From Neoceratodus forsteri (lineage: Eukaryota; Chordata; Ceratodontiformes; Ceratodontidae), in NCBI GenBank assembly GCA_016271365.2, contig CM057451.1, positions 371,835,501-371,899,500 of the forward strand: a DNA stretch of 64,000 nt, read 5' to 3'. Below are positions 42,767 to 54,720 of this stretch, in pieces (positions within the stretch are counted from its first letter, which is position 1; the number at the start of each line of letters is the position of its first letter). The notes below the pieces were generated by a model that did not search any database, was not told where the DNA came from, and saw nothing but the letters and a program-made list of their open reading frames with translations. Both the position numbers and the translations under genes were made by a program.

Positions 42767-43740
42767 CTACCTTGTCCTTATGGAAAACAGTATACAGAGG
42801 GTCTATGACCTAGGCATGGATTTCAGACACTTTGCAAGCAGAGGTAATGACCACTAGAAATGCTAAAAACTTCAGCTCACAGGTCGCAAGTGACTCGAAA
42901 GGTTTGCGAGTGAGCATGTCTAACACAAGGTTGATATCCCAGGCAGCCACCGGCTTCCAGATGCGAAGCCTTGTGTATAAAATGTCCTTAAGGAATCTCT
43001 CAAAAAAGTGGCAGCTGTGCGAGGTAGAGGGTATCAACTGGCTCGTGGTATGTACATATAGCACACAGGTGGATGTTCACTGTGGATTACTGTAGGCCAG
43101 CATCAATAAGGCAGGGGCCTGGGTGTACTCCACATAATTTTAATGATATCAGGATTGATAAATGTAATGGGATACACTGCATGTAATGTGCTTCTCTCAA
43201 CAAAAAAGAAATAAAAAAAAAAGGCAGAGGTTGAAATTGGCACTGGCCCACTAGCCAAATGCTGGTAAAGTCTGTATCGGGCTAGTAAGGTTTTTCTTTA
43301 ACGAGCCTTGCGGGCTTGTACTGAAGAAGGTAATACTTCAATAAGTAGACCAGCTGGGATGGTGGAAAGGTCTGTGGGGCTAGTGGATTTTCCCAGTCAG
43401 TAACCCTGCTGGCTAGTGGCTGCAGAACTTAATTTCAATCCTTGGAAAGGTCCAGCAAGTACTCAAGAACCTTGTCTGGATGGCACCCAAAGGGGTCTAA
43501 TGTGGGTTTTGGAGCACCAAATGGAAAATCTTTTCCATCTGGTTGTGTAAGTTCTCCTAGTGGAAGGCTTACAAGCAGCCAAAAGTATTACACAGACCAT
43601 CTGATATACCTTGTACCTGTTCATGTCTTTCTCTTCAGAAGCCAGGCCTGAAGATGAAGGGAGTGCAGGCTGAGATGGACCAGGTGACCCTGAATCAGCA
43701 AGTCCATCCTAAGTGGATGCATCCTCAGTTTGCTGACTGA
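42767..43740 (-). pseudogene. DIRS copy 2b tyrosine recombinase (broken)
   Basis: The frame 43064-42810 has ERFLKDILYTRL, PVAAWDINLVLDMLTRKPFE and ITSACKVSEIHA, where the catalytic Arg of ACRVSE is Lys. The C-terminal half with the nucleophilic Tyr is gone, because the gag-only element ends at 42766. A foreign stretch at 43105-43440 splits the N-terminal part. Confidence 0.7.
43105..43440. other. Unassigned insertion in DIRS copy 2b
   Basis: About 335 bp with no counterpart in the matching YR regions at 2640 and 55870. It contains an A-rich run (AAAGAAATAAAAAAAAAAGG) and several CTAGCCA/CTAGTGG-type words. It is probably a retroposed fragment of unknown family. Confidence 0.4.
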
Positions 43741-43747
43741 CAATTGT

Positions 43748-45302
43748 TCAACGGATGAAACCGTATCTGTTGAGGCCAGCGAGAGTGATCAGAACTGTCT
43801 TGCCCCTGTGAGCCTCCAGTGTGAGCAATGCCCTCTGCAGCAGAGGGAGTGGTGGGAATGCATACATGAACAGATTTTGCAACTGCAAAGCATCCTGACA
43901 AAAAAACGTCATGTCCTGGATTTCTGGAGCAGAATCGAGGCAGTATGGCGTTGAGTGGGGATGCAAAAAGGTCTACATGTGGGGTACCTCACTCGAAGAG
44001 CAATCTCGCATATGGAGACAGTAACCACTCATGAGAATCGACCTCTCTTCCGCTGAGCTTGTCTGCCAGAGTGTTCTGGACTCTTGGCAGACAGACTTCT
44101 AGGAGTAGGATCCCCTGCTCCAGGCACCATTCCCACATTCTTTCTCATTTCTTCCTTGCAGAGAGGGTAAGAGGGTGCTCCTCACCGATTGTTAATGTAG
44201 TACATGACAGACCTGCTGTCTTTTCTGAAGGAGGACTGTTGTGTAGCTGACAAGGTCCACTAGGGCTTTTAGGCTGTACAAAACAGCTTGCATCTCCAAC
44301 ACATTGATGTGGAGATGACTGTTGATGGGTCCGACATCTTGTATTGGGGGATCCTGACAGTGGGACCCCTCCCCAATGAGGGTGGTGCATCCATGGTGAC
44401 AGTCACCTGAGGCTTCAGCAGGGAGAAGGTAAAGCCCTGGACGAGACAGTCCTCCACCAGCCACCATGCGAGTGACCACACAAGGGGGCTTGGTCACCTG
44501 AATGGGGCAAGTCTGAGAGAGTGATGCGTGTGACCATTGTGCACTCAGCATCCACTGAGTCGTTCTCATGTGTAGACATGCCAGTGGCACTGTGAATACT
44601 GAGTAGGCTGTTAGACCAAACGTGTTGCATGGAGTGGGCTTGCACAGTCTTGCGTTCCATGATGCAGGATCGCCCACAGCCTGCTCTCTAGAAGAAGAGA
44701 CCGGGCCTTGGTCATATCTAGGAGAGCTCCTATGAACAGCAAGCTGCTGCGAGGGTTGGAGCGGAGACTTTTGCAAACTCAACAGAACCCAAGCAGAGAT
44801 GACGAACTGAGAGGCAGTGGCCACTGCTGGTTTTGTCTCCTGCCTGTATGGACTGACAATCAGCCAGCCATCCAGGTACAGTCAGACCTGGAGTTCTAAT
44901 TTTCTCAGATGCACTGTGAGTACTGCAAAACACTTTATAAAGACTTGACGCAGTGAGGAAAGACCAAAAGGCAGGACTCTGAACTGGTAATGCTGCCCCA
45001 GCATGATGAAGCTGAGGTACCTGTGGTGACTAGGGTATACCACTATGTACTGATATGCCTCCTGCATATCGAGGGAAGCTAACCAATCCTGGGGGCTTCA
45101 GGAAGGGAGGTAGATATCCAGAAAAATCATTTTGAATTGTTCTTGATCCATGAATTTGTTCACATTTCTGAGGCTGAGAATGGGGCACATGCTCACTGAT
45201 GGTACCGGGTGAAAATATCTCATACAAACCATGCATGGAAAACCGCGCTGTAGGAAGGGCGTATGGTTCTAAAGTGACAGGGGTTCTTTTAGCGTACTGC
45301 AA
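43748..45302 (-). pseudogene. DIRS copy 2b RT and RNase H (broken)
   Basis: RT pieces: EAYQYIVVYPSHHRYLSFIM and GQHYQFRVLPFGLSS in the frame 45067-44882. The LDD box is shifted at about 44850. RNase H pieces: HINVLEMQAVLYSLKALVDL in the frame 44824-44192, and linker DSAPEIQDMTFFCQDALQLQ near 43900. Stops and shifts throughout. Confidence 0.7.
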
Positions 45303-45780
45303 GTAACACTACCCCCGTCGCTGTACCCTGCTAATACAGCACGTGAGGACACTGCCGGGACGGTGTTTGACCAGGCCGCTCCCGTGGTGGAGTGGCTACA
45401 GCACCTGCCTCTGGTGGCATCGGAGCCTGGGGCTCTGGTTCAGTTTTACTCAGGTCCCACTGTAGTGGCAGTTTTGTTTAAAAAAAACCTTTTCCTGTAC
45501 TGGCTTTTCAACTTGTCCGTAAGTCCATGGCCCCCCCCAGAGCTGAATATAAGTCTGGAGGGTGTTGGGGTGAAGCCCCCCATGCCGGGGGTGCGGGGGA
45601 CAGAGCCCCCCACAAAAACAATGATAATCCTCCGGTGTGTGCAGTTTTAGTTACGGTCGGCGTGTTGTGCCGTTATTTTACCGCATGCGCATTTGTGTGC
45701 AGCGTACTTGCAGTGCACAGTTTTGACTGAGACTTTATGACCCCATGCCCCCGCTTATTTCTTTGGTACTAAAAAGCAGT
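45300..45780. other. Unassigned insertion in DIRS RT, with SINE-like head
   Basis: CCCGTGGTGGAGTGGCTACA then GGGGCTCTGGTTCAG (45382-45445) looks like a tRNA-derived head. A GC-rich stretch with CCCCCCATGCCGGGGGTGCG follows (about 45580), then ACGGTCGGCGTG...GCATGCGCA. Neither part is present in the RT of the related copy at 57.6 kb. The edges are approximate. Confidence 0.4.
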
Positions 45781-45789
45781 GGAAGTAGA

Positions 45790-46883
45790 AGCTTGCATTT
45801 CACTCTGGCATTATTTCCACTGCACTGCTGCTCGGAAGACCCACATTCTTCTGCACCAGGAACTCTGACATATGAGCTGATAAGAGGGGTTGCCTTCTGG
45901 GTGGATAATCAGGAGGTAGTTTTGTGAAATCTAGGGAGTCTCTCCCCCACAGGATCCGGAGGACCACCTTGTCTGTCATAACAGACTCCCACCGACAGTA
46001 AAACTGTGTAAGCACCCCCTCCCCACACACACACACTGGAGAGGAGAGGAGAGGTCTGCCTCGGTCAACTGAGGCAGGACAGGGGCAGGAGCATCAGAGG
46101 GTGGCACTAGGTGATTTCATTGCCTGTGGCTTTGTCTTCATCTTTTTCTGAGGCTGGGGAGGCTGAGCTTTGTTTGGGGCTCACCTACCTCTTCCACGAA
46201 AGGACTGATTTGTCTGAAAGAAACCATGTCCTTTGCCATTTTGAGGATTAGAAGGGGCTGGCCTAGAAGTCTTAATGGTTGCCCTAGTTTTGTCAGACGC
46301 CTTACAGAGATTTCTCTACCTGCTGTCCAAACAGGTTAAGTTCCACCAACAGGAATGTTCATAACCTGTTGTTGAACGTCTTGAGGAAATAAAACAGCCG
46401 TTTGCAACCAAGAATGCCATCTGATGCAAATGCCTGCAGCAGCAGAAAGGGAGGCAGCATCAAAAGCATACACAGAGGCCTTGAGATGACAATTACTGGA
46501 CTCAATACCTTGTTTGGCAGTCAGCAGAAGTTCTTGTTTAGCCTGTGAATCTGGCAGGTACTTAAACTTGCTCCAAAATGTATACTCATACTTAGAAAAG
46601 TGCCCTTAGTAAGTGGCAGTCCTCATGCCTAAAGTAGCTGAAGTGTAAGCGCAACTGCCCACAGTGTCAATCTTGCACAACTCTGTTACCAGGGTGAGCA
46701 GTGACCTCCTGGGGGAAGAATGGTCTTGTCATTCTCAGCGAGGATAACAATGGCATCACCTACAGGCTTAGAGACATACACTGGCTTATCCTTACGGGCA
46801 GTGTATTTCTTGTGGCCTCCTTGTAGACAGATGGTACTGTAGCAGGCCCACATCAGATAGGGTTTCAAATGTGGGGGAAAGAA
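45790..46883 (-). pseudogene. DIRS copy 2b RT start and gag C-terminal part
   Basis: RT N-terminus: TQFYCRWESVMTDKVVLRIL in the frame 46036-45800, the GG.LT.FY..W..IT.DKWVL signature. Gag: PVGDAIVILAENDKTILPPG in the frame 46868-46686, matching DPIVVLAENDKVVLPQ at 58.6 kb. Between them gag is in shifted frames. Confidence 0.7.
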
Positions 46884-47559
46884 CAGTTACATACTCACTA
46901 ACAGTAGATCTTCGAGAGAATCCCTTCCATTAGGCAACACCTCTGGAACTATACCCACGTCAGTGCCTGGACAACACAGAAAATTTAGCTAGCCAGGGGC
47001 TGCCATGACATCATGTCATGCGTCAGCGTTTACACAAACATGGGCAACCCCATCACTCCTCAGTTCCCCGATGGAGATTAGACTCAGAGGTCCTCAAACC
47101 GTAGGGAACCAGGAGATCAGACCAGCACTTGGCATACAAGGCGAGATATTTATTTAAAATTTGGTAACTGGGAAAGGCACCATGAGCAGCAGCTCATGTC
47201 CAGGTGCGATCTGGGGGCAGGGGTACAAAACAGAGGATAAAACAATTGGGTTACATGATAAATAACATGTACATAGAAGCAGTTTGTTTGATTAAGAACA
47301 TGTGATGAACACAAAAGTAATTGCAATTATATACAATATACTACAATATATACATAGATGCACACACAATCAGGGGTTACATAGATAAACCAGCAGGTGA
47401 GCAGGAGGAGGAGATAGGTTATACAGGGAAAAAGACAAAAGGGAGTCTGCTGACACAGGGTGAGAGACATGGTGCTGGATACTGCAGCCATGGATTAGGA
47501 TCAGGCACAATATCTGATACAATCTTCACTGAAGCAGAAGGGGAATGGAGGGAGGGAAG

Positions 47560-47660
47560 GCGCTCTATAAGATCTACTGTTACGATAAGTACATAACTTC
47601 TATCTTCTTTGAGGGCATTTTTTTCCATTAGGCCACACCTCTGGAATGAGCCCCAAGCAG
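47560..47660 (-). repeat. DIRS internal complementary region (family 5)
   Basis: AGATCTACTGTTACGATAAG, TACATAACTTCTATCTTC, TTTGAG and CCATTAGGCCACACCTCTGG. The first half is the reverse complement of the 46884 tip, and the second half repeats the subterminal sequence at 46922. Confidence 0.7.
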
Positions 47661-47669
47661 TTTCAAAAG

Positions 47670-49000
47670 TCATGGGAGGATGATACAGTCTGAGATATGT
47701 TCAAGACAGCAGGTTTTGCATTACAGCAAGACTGAATCCAGCATGTCAACAAGAGACTGTGTCCAGACTGTAATGTTTAGTGAAGGTGTGTATGGGTTCT
47801 CCATGTGGCTACAGCACAAATGCCAGCAGGAGAAACATTTCTGAAACAAGCAACAGACGTGGCCATACCCCTGGTGGCGTGACCATGAACCGCACCAGGA
47901 AGTTCCTTACTGTACTTCCTATAACAGAACATAATAAATGCTCCAGCCATTTGGACAGGCACTGTTTAGACATGGGGCAAAAGAAACAAAAAGCTAAGAG
48001 GACTTTCTGCAGTCCTTAATGCAATTCACATAGTATCAGAGTATTTTATGTACATCCAAAGCATGGAGCAATGCCTCACCCTGACTGGCAGGCTCAGGGT
48101 AGTAAACAGGAAGGTGTATCGTTTGATTCAATGTAAATTCAGATACCACCTTCAGTAAAAGCTTAGGATTTGAATGCAAAGAGACTCAGTCTCTGTAACA
48201 AAAATCAAATAAGGAGGCTCACGCATTAGAGCCTGAAGCTCTGAAACACTTCGAGCAGAAGTGATTGCAATCAAAAGTAACATGTTCCATAACAGAAAAG
48301 GTAAGCCACACGTCTTAAAAGGAGCCAATGTCAGTTTCTCAAGTACATAATTCAGGTCCCAAGGTGGAACTGGTTTGGAGATAGGAGATTTCATATATAA
48401 AATGCCTCTCATTTATTTATGTATGTCTCGGAATTACAAAATTCCTCTTTATCCTCAAATTTTTTTCCTAAAAATTAGTCTTAGAAAAGTACAGGACACC
48501 TCTACCAGTGCCACTGTATGACCATCAACAGGGGCATGGAAGGGTGACATAACAGTCGAATGTACCTTGAGGGAGGAATACTGTATATCAAAGTCTGATA
48601 GTGACAGCAAGTATTCTAGCACAGCATTTACATGACGTGTAAATAGGTCCAGATTCCTGGAAGAAGCCCACAAAGTGAACCACTTCCATTTTAAGGAACA
48701 TGTATGTCTGGTGGAAGGCTTTCTAGCTGCAACCAGGACATTAGCAACCTTAGGGGATACACCAAAACATGCCACGGCTATGTCTTCAGGAGTCGTAAGT
48801 GCAGATGCAGCGACTTCAGGTCCAGATGAACCAGGGATCCCTTGTCCTGTGACAACAGACTCTGCAGAATGAGAAACCATACCTGGCAAGGCCTTCATGA
48901 AGCAATGAGGATGACAGTGGCTCCCTTCATCCTCAGTTTTGAATAGAACTCTCTGTATTAGAAGAATCGGGGGAAAGACATACAGGAATTTCTCTTTCCA
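47670..49000 (-). pseudogene. DIRS family 5 tyrosine recombinase (broken)
   Basis: N-terminal block in the frame 49099-48455: VLVAARKPSTRHTCSLKWKW, then VLEYLLSLSDFDIQYSSLKV. Middle block in the frame 48412-48152: VPPWDLNYVLEKLTLAPF and ITSARSVSELQAL, where the catalytic Arg is displaced. C-terminal block in the frame 47962-47777: HATRGMATSVACFRNVS with the H..R pair, then ICAVATWRTH. The nucleophilic Tyr region is shifted out of frame. Confidence 0.7.
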
Positions 49001-51230
49001 GGAAAGGGACAACATGTCTTGCCAGATAACTCCAGGCTCTGGAGCAAGGAAGCAGAAATGCGGCAGTTTTGCTTTGTGTGGGGACACAAAAAGGTCCAAC
49101 TCTGGGGTGACCCCATCTTGTGAAGACGTTGTCTACCATGGAGGTCAGAAGTTCATATTCGTGCATCTTGGACTGTGACCTGCTTAGCCTGCCACCTAAG
49201 ACATTTTATGTACCTGAGAGATGCACGGTTGACTGTTCTAAGCCATATGACAGCGTCCAGTACCACACTCTCTTTGTTTCCCTGCATAAGGGACAGGAAT
49301 GAGTGCCCCCATTTGTTGAGATAATGCATCACACTGGCATCATCCATCTGTACAAACAGAAGACCTGGACTCGGATGCGTCTGAAATGACTGAAGGCTGT
49401 ACAGGACAGCTGTGGTCTCCATGACATTTATGTGTAACTTGGCCTCCACCTTGGACCAGGACCCTTGTATCTGGTAAGGTCCCAGATGTGCACCCCAGCC
49501 AGCCAGAGACGGAGGCATCCATTGTGAAGATCTGTACAGCAGCTGGTACAAGGAATGGAACACCCTTTAATAAGTTTATGTGATCCATCCATCCATAACA
49601 GCAATGCTCTGTGCAAATAAGTAGTGACTAACACCATTTGTTCCAGCTCAGTCAGCTGATCCAATTGGACCCTGACTGTCCACTGAGGGATCCTCATATG
49701 TAAGCAGGCCAGTTGCACCATTACAATGGCTGCAGGTATGAGTCCCAGAAGACGTAACATGGTCTTGGCTGGAACAGGATGACTTCTGTATACCAGCTGT
49801 GCTTAGGCAATCATATGTTTTGCTCTATTTAGTGGCAGGAAAGCACATCCCATCTCTGTGTCCAAGATTGCCCTTATATAACTGCAGTCTCTGGCAGGGT
49901 GTCATAACAGACTTTGGCACATTCACTGTGACACCTAAGTCAAACTGCTGTTGTTTCCGCGACAGGGTATGGAGTAGAGCTTCCCTAGAGCTGGCCTTCA
50001 AGAACCAGTCGTCCAGATATGGGAAAATATATACGGCCTTCCCCTGTGAAGGGCTGCTGCCACTACTGCCAAGCATTTGATAAAGACCCATGGCACAGAT
50101 GCCAAGCCAAAGAGCAATTCTCTGAAGTGATAATGCTTCCCCCTTTTAGCATAAAGTGGAGGTTCTGGCCATGAGCTTGTCTGACTTTGATATGAAGGTA
50201 TGCATCCTTCATATCCAGAGAACAAAGACAGTCCACTGTTTGCAGAAGAGGAATCACAGCTTTCAGGGATATCATTCGAAACTTCTTGTATTCTATGTAG
50301 AAGTTGAGAGTCCCGAAATCTAATACAAGGTGCAGATCCTCTGTCCATTTTGAGACCAGAAAGTATCTGTAATAGAACCCTTTGTTTCTCTGATGAGGAG
50401 GAACTGGTTGTGTAGCATGTCTGTCGAGTAATGACTGTATGTCTTCCTTCAGAAGGTACAAATGATACATCTCGCACCATGCCGGCAACCCAGGGTAGGG
50501 AACGAGTCTGGGACATCGGGGCGGAGCTGGACTGAGCGGCCATAGGGTAGCTCTCCTCATCTGGTAGGGACCCAGTCGCCTGCTGCAAGGCTGCTCTCCG
50601 GGTGGAAGCTCGAGATATTGTAGATGGGAGTGGCTAGTATAGGGAGGGCACTGCAGATCCGCGCATACAACCGCAGCAAGGGGAGGGGTAGGGAAAGTGA
50701 AAATGGAGCTAGCAGGCTCCATGATGGCCCTCTGAGTCTGGATGCTGGTCTCTGGGGAGGAGGTAAAGTCGACACCCTTCACCCTTGGCCCTGTCATGGG
50801 GGTGGGGGTGGGGGAGTGCCAGAGGGTCGGGCGCGGGAGAGTCAGGGACCAGAGAGCGAGAGGCTGAATCCACCTGCAGGCTCCACAGGGAGCATAAAAA
50901 TATATATAGAAAAAAAAAAGAAGGGGCAAATGACCCTGAGAATAACTGGAAGGAGGCAGAGGATAATCTGCAAGGGGCCTCTAAAAGCTCCAGAGCATGC
51001 CCCCTTGCAATTATCTCCAGTACCCATTCATCTGTTGTGAACTCCCTCCATTGTTTGAGATGCCAGGAGAGTATGCCTCATATAACCACCCCTGGAAGCA
51101 ACAGTGAGGTTGGGATAGTGTAAAGCAAGTCATGTAGAACCGGTGGAGGCACAGCCACCAGCTCCAACAGCTTTGGGTGCTTTTGTATGGGCACCTGGGG
51201 GGAAGGGGCTTGGCAAGGACCCACAACCCT
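49000..51230 (-). pseudogene. DIRS family 5 RT and RNase H (broken)
   Basis: RT: TTDEWVLEIIARGHALELLE (about 51020-50960, a shifted frame), GFYYRYFLVSKWTEDLHLVL, then KAVIPLLQTVDCLCSLDMKD and AYLHIKVRQAH in the frame 50929-50063, and the polymerase box PYLDDWFLKASSREALLHTL (50091-49825). RNase H: TMDASVSGWLGC in the frame 49588-49340 and LHINVMETTAVLYSLQSFQT (49563-49153). About 50600-50925 is a GC-rich stretch with an A-rich end that has no counterpart in other RTs and may be an insertion. Confidence 0.75.
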
Positions 51231-51240
51231 TACCTCAACC

Positions 51241-52790
51241 TTATTGATGGTAGGGGTGGTTGCCTCTAGCAACAGGCTGACGAAAGGATCCCCTTCCACA
51301 TTCCCTGGCAGGAATGGGATAAAGGGATTTGACACACCTTAAGGTCATTTTGGATGTCTGAAGGCCTCTTAGCACCTCTTCAGCATCATAGCCAAACAGT
51401 TTGGTCCCTCTAAAAGGGGCATTTAAAACTGCTTGCTGCACATCATTTGTAAAACCAGCAACCCTTAGCCAAGAACATCTTCTCATGCAAAGGCCAGAAA
51501 CAGCAACCCTGGCAGAGGAATTACATACATCACAGGCTGAGCAGAGCAAATGTTTGCCAACCTCAGTCCCAGACATTAAAGTTTTATTCCAATTAATTAT
51601 TGACAGAGCCTTTAGTCAATGCCTAGGCTGCAGCTTTGGCAGTTTTGTGCAGGCTACTCTGATTTTTAATCATATGGGCCTGGTAATTTGCAATACTAAG
51701 GCCTAGTGAGGCAGAGGCATATGTGCATTTGCCCATTACATCCAGCCTCCTAGGTTCTGTCAGGAGGCAAAGTACTCATGTGTTTAGGTGCCTCAGGCTT
51801 ACCATGAGCATCCATGGTGATTACCAAGTCAGTTTTTGACTGGTTAGCACAGTAAGGCTTAGCAGATGGGGCAAGATACTGTTTGCCAGCCTTTCTTGGA
51901 ACGGCGGTTAAGTCAGTACCATGCAGCAAAGGTGGCATCCTCCAATGCAGGATATACTGGTGTAATAATAATGGAGGGAGTGCAAGTGACTTCCAGACAT
52001 TCCAGAAGGTTCCTTTTTGTGGAGTCTTCCTCTTCCACATCAAAGCCCACTGCAGTCTGCATTTGCTGCATCATGGACTGAAAGGTGGGGTCCTCATGAA
52101 GAGACCTGGGGTTATGAGTGTCTACAATGCTCTAGCCAGGCGTCTTGATTACATTTGTCAATGACGGGCCTTGGCCTAATCACAGTGACATCGTACTATC
52201 CATAGTAGACACAGCAGCACCTGAGGCAAGCCGTGACCTTGGTGTCTCAGCGATGGTCGGGGGTTGCTGTTGTCACCGTCAGTGGAGTGGTCAGTGACAC
52301 ATCTGAATTACCTTGAATTCTCAGTGGCAACTGTGATCTTGTCTGGGAAGCAGACTTTTCTTTATCCCTGTGCTTGTGCTTATGGCATGACAATGAGGAG
52401 GATCATGACGGCCACCTGTCCTTTTCCCATACATTTGACTTTGGAGTCGCCAACAGAGCTAGAGACACTGATTTTGGGCCCTGTCCTCCTCCACAGCTGC
52501 TAAAATTTTAAGAACGACATTTTCCAGAGCCTCCTTTTGGTGTCACCTTGTAGCTTGGTTAAAGCTCTGGCAGATCTCACAAGCCCTCACGTTGAGAGAT
52601 AGGCTCAAACAACATACACGAACCTCGTGTGTGTCTTCCTTGTAAATGGTATCTTCTCACTTACAGTACTGAAATAAAGCATCTTTAGATTTCAGCGGCA
52701 TGCAGAGACAGCAAACACTTATAACAAAATAAAGGATAAACAGCAATGGCTAGATGACGTTCCCAGCAGAGAGTCCAATGAGTATGATCG
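51241..52790 (-). pseudogene. DIRS family 5 gag (broken)
   Basis: The best part is frame 51576-51241: LCMRRCSWLRVAGFTNDVQQ, AVLNAPFRGTKLFGYDAEEV. It matches the C-terminal gag block of copy 2a (ICTRRHSWLRTSGFTNDAQQ, ALPFNGVYLFGPQAEQAL). Upstream, to about 52790, only short frames remain. Confidence 0.7.
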
Positions 52791-52862
52791 ATGGCGGGAA
52801 AAGAACTAAGGAGTTATGCCGCTGCCCATGTTTATATTGATGCACGATGTCGCTGCGGGCAG
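52790..52862 (-). repeat. DIRS family 5 5' terminal repeat, inner part
   Basis: GGCGGGAAAAGAACTAAGGA then TGCCCATGTTTAT matches, as reverse complement, GGGCAACCCCATC...TCAGTTCCCCGATGG at 47040-47090. It ends at 52862 where the LTR begins. Confidence 0.65.
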
Positions 52863-53306
52863 TGTGACAGGGTTGAATAAGGTCCTGCCCCATTTGTTAT
52901 GCAGAAAGTGTTTAAGTGCAAGGATCTGTTCTATCCTCTCTTTTTCTGCCTCCTGTCTGGTTGCACAACCAAATTTTCTTGTGAGACCTAGGAACTGATC
53001 ACTCTGATGGTTTCGCAATTCTTCGCTTCTTGCTATCTCTCTGCCTTCCCTTGTTGTTCTGTCTTTTCTTCCCCCTTGCATATCTGGGGGTACAGAAATA
53101 TATGTGAATCTTTATGTGGAACTGTCACTGATACTGGGATCCCGTTGTTTAAAACTGTATATAGTTATACTGTTGAAATGATTGAAAAAAAACAATTTGG
53201 AACTCAAGGGGTAAAACTGAGATGCTGGTGTGCAAACTTTACAGAGCTGTCAACAAGAGGTCAGTTTAGGGTCATTATGTTCTTTTTGCTGCACCTGCAA
53301 GAAATT
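52863..53306 (+). mobile_element. LTR of the Gypsy-class element, truncated by a DIRS insertion
   Basis: It starts TGTGACAGGGTTGAATAAGG and follows the 3' LTR of 27767 for about 440 bp (CTGTTCTATCCT, TCTTCCCCCTTGCATAT, TATAGTTATACTGTTGAAAT, GAGGTCAGTT). It breaks off at about 53306 where a DIRS tip (CAGTTACACAAGAACTTACC) begins. The missing part is expected on the far side of that DIRS element, outside the window. Confidence 0.8.
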
Positions 53307-53679
53307 ACAGTTACACAAGAACTTACCGTAACAATGTATCTTTGAGAGAGGTTACTGCAGTAGGTCATTACACATAGGACTGCACCCCCTGGCGTAAGGA
53401 CCACACAGCAAACTTCTAACTAGCAATCCATAGCGGGGGACCGCCCCCGGCGTCACATGACGGGACATCAGCGTGACACTATAAAAGGGGAGTTCCCCAC
53501 ACCTGCCCTCCAGTTCCCCTGCCGGAAGACCCCTGAAAGCGAGATGGGAGAAAGGAGAATACTCCTTGAACCTGGAGTTGCTGAAAAAGAACCCTGGGAA
53601 AGGAAAGAATAAGCAGAGGCTGGTGGAAGGTGGGAAGGAAAGAGGTGACATACTGCAGGAACCTCTTTTGAAGATCCAT

Positions 53680-53770
53680 TGTTATAGTAAGTTCTTACGT
53701 AACTGTAATATCTTCGAGATAGTTCCTGCAGTAGGTTATTACATATAGGACTGAATTCCAAGCAGTCAAG
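53680..53770 (-). repeat. DIRS internal complementary region (family 6)
   Basis: TGTTATAGTAAGTTCTTACG, TAACTGTAATATCTTCGAGA, TAGTTCCTGCAGTAGG, TTATTACATATAGGACTG. The first half is the reverse complement of the tip at 53307-53340 and the second half repeats GTAGGTCATTACACATAGGA at 53360. Confidence 0.75.
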
Positions 53771-53779
53771 AAGAAACAG

Positions 53780-54362
53780 TCAGAGACTGAGGCCCAGGAG
53801 GCAGAAGAGTCTGCAAATCTAGACCCAGGTTAGGACAAGAGGCCTTGAAGGATGGCCAGTCCAAAGCCAGCCCTGTGCCTAGAGGCGATGTCCAGACTGT
53901 AATGCTAGGTGAAAGTATGGACGGTACTCCAAGTGGCCACAGTACAAATGTTGGAGGCAGACACATTCCTGAAAAAGGCAGTAGAATTGGCCATGCCGCG
54001 GGTCGCGTGCCCCTTTACTTCCCCTGGAAGTGGTTTCTCACATTTTTGGTAAATGAAAGTGATACAATTAGCCAACCACTTAGAGAGGCATTGCTTGGCA
54101 ACAGTTATGCCACAATGTTTGGGTGCAAAAGAAACAAAGTGATTGGACTAGTGCATCTCCTTAGTCTGTGAAATAAAACACAGAATCCTGTGCACATCCA
54201 GAATGTGCAAAAGGTGTTGCCCCTGTTGGAGTATTCAGGGCAGTAAACTGGCAATTGAATATCCTGGTTTAATGTAAACTCAGATACTACTTTTGGTAGA
54301 AAAGGAGGGTTAGACCGCAGAGCCACCCAGTCTCTGTGGAAAATTAAATAAGACTCCTCAGT
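53780..54362 (-). pseudogene. DIRS family 6 recombinase, C-terminal part (broken)
   Basis: The frame 54389-54105 carries SYLIFHRDWVALRSNPPFLP then KVVSEFTLNQDIQLPVYCPE, which matches the DKVVLRTHPKFLPKVASEFHLN block of copy 2a. The catalytic end (53780-54050) is in other frames. It is continued by 61137 onward across the CR1. Confidence 0.65.
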
Positions 54363-54486
54363 CTCTAAGTCTCTTTGCGGATGACTCAAAACTGGGGGAG
54401 GAGGGGAGGGTGGCCCTACAGGGGGACCTGGAGGCTCTGGAAAGGTGGTCTAGAAAGCGGAAGCTGAGGTTCAATGCAGGGAAATG

Positions 54487-54720
54487 GAAATTACGTACCT
54501 ACCGTAATTCTTGATCTTCTTGGACGACTCTCCACCACTCATTCACACTAATGGGAACTGCGCTGGAGGCACTAGGACCCAGCGGGAGAAAACTTTTTTG
54601 CTAGAGGGTCGGCGCCAGAGATGGAGCCACGAGGAGTGGCACTGCCAGCCCAGCTCATACGGTAATGACTATCTCGGCATCGACCCTCCAACCGCCTCAG
54701 TACCTACCCCCCCCCCGAGG
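54487..54720 (-). repeat. DIRS 3' terminal inverted repeat
   Basis: Tip GAAATTACGTACCTACCGTA, then CTCCACCACTCATTCACACT, then GTAATGACTATCTCGGC. The part beyond the first 50 bp is the reverse complement of 60090-60290. The outer 30 bp extend past the other repeat, as is usual for the unequal tips of DIRS elements. Confidence 0.85.

Larger units (their letters stand above)
42767..46883 (-). mobile_element. DIRS copy 2b (YR to gag), interrupted
   Basis: Same family as 54487-60311. On the minus strand: gag part (46883-46060), RT start (46036-45790), RT middle (45200-44730), RNase H (44720-43750) and YR (43740-42767, C-terminus lost). It is interrupted at about 43105-43440 and 45300-45780 by unassigned insertions. 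Its gag is cut at 46884 by another DIRS element, in the codons for PTFETLS. The rest of gag and its 5' terminal repeat would lie beyond the window. Confidence 0.75.
46884..52862 (-). mobile_element. DIRS element of a third family (family 5)
   Basis: 3' terminal repeat 46884-47150 (CAGTTACATACTCAC at the tip, then CCATTAGGCAACACCTCTGG), ICR about 47560-47660, YR 47670-49000, RNase H about 49000-49770, RT 49780-51230, gag 51241-about 52700, and the inner part of the 5' terminal repeat (52790-52862), where an LTR element cuts in. It interrupts the gag of DIRS copy 2b. The 5' tip must lie beyond the window. Confidence 0.75.

Noticed and set aside
50624..51040. Gly/Arg-rich plus-strand frame
   Set aside because: It is opposite the family 5 RT N-terminus and an adjacent GC-rich stretch, and shows no domain.
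54484..54486. ATG as a start codon or a classical target-site duplication
   Set aside because: It is better explained as the recombination core of the DIRS element, because the same triplet is at the centre of the ICR.
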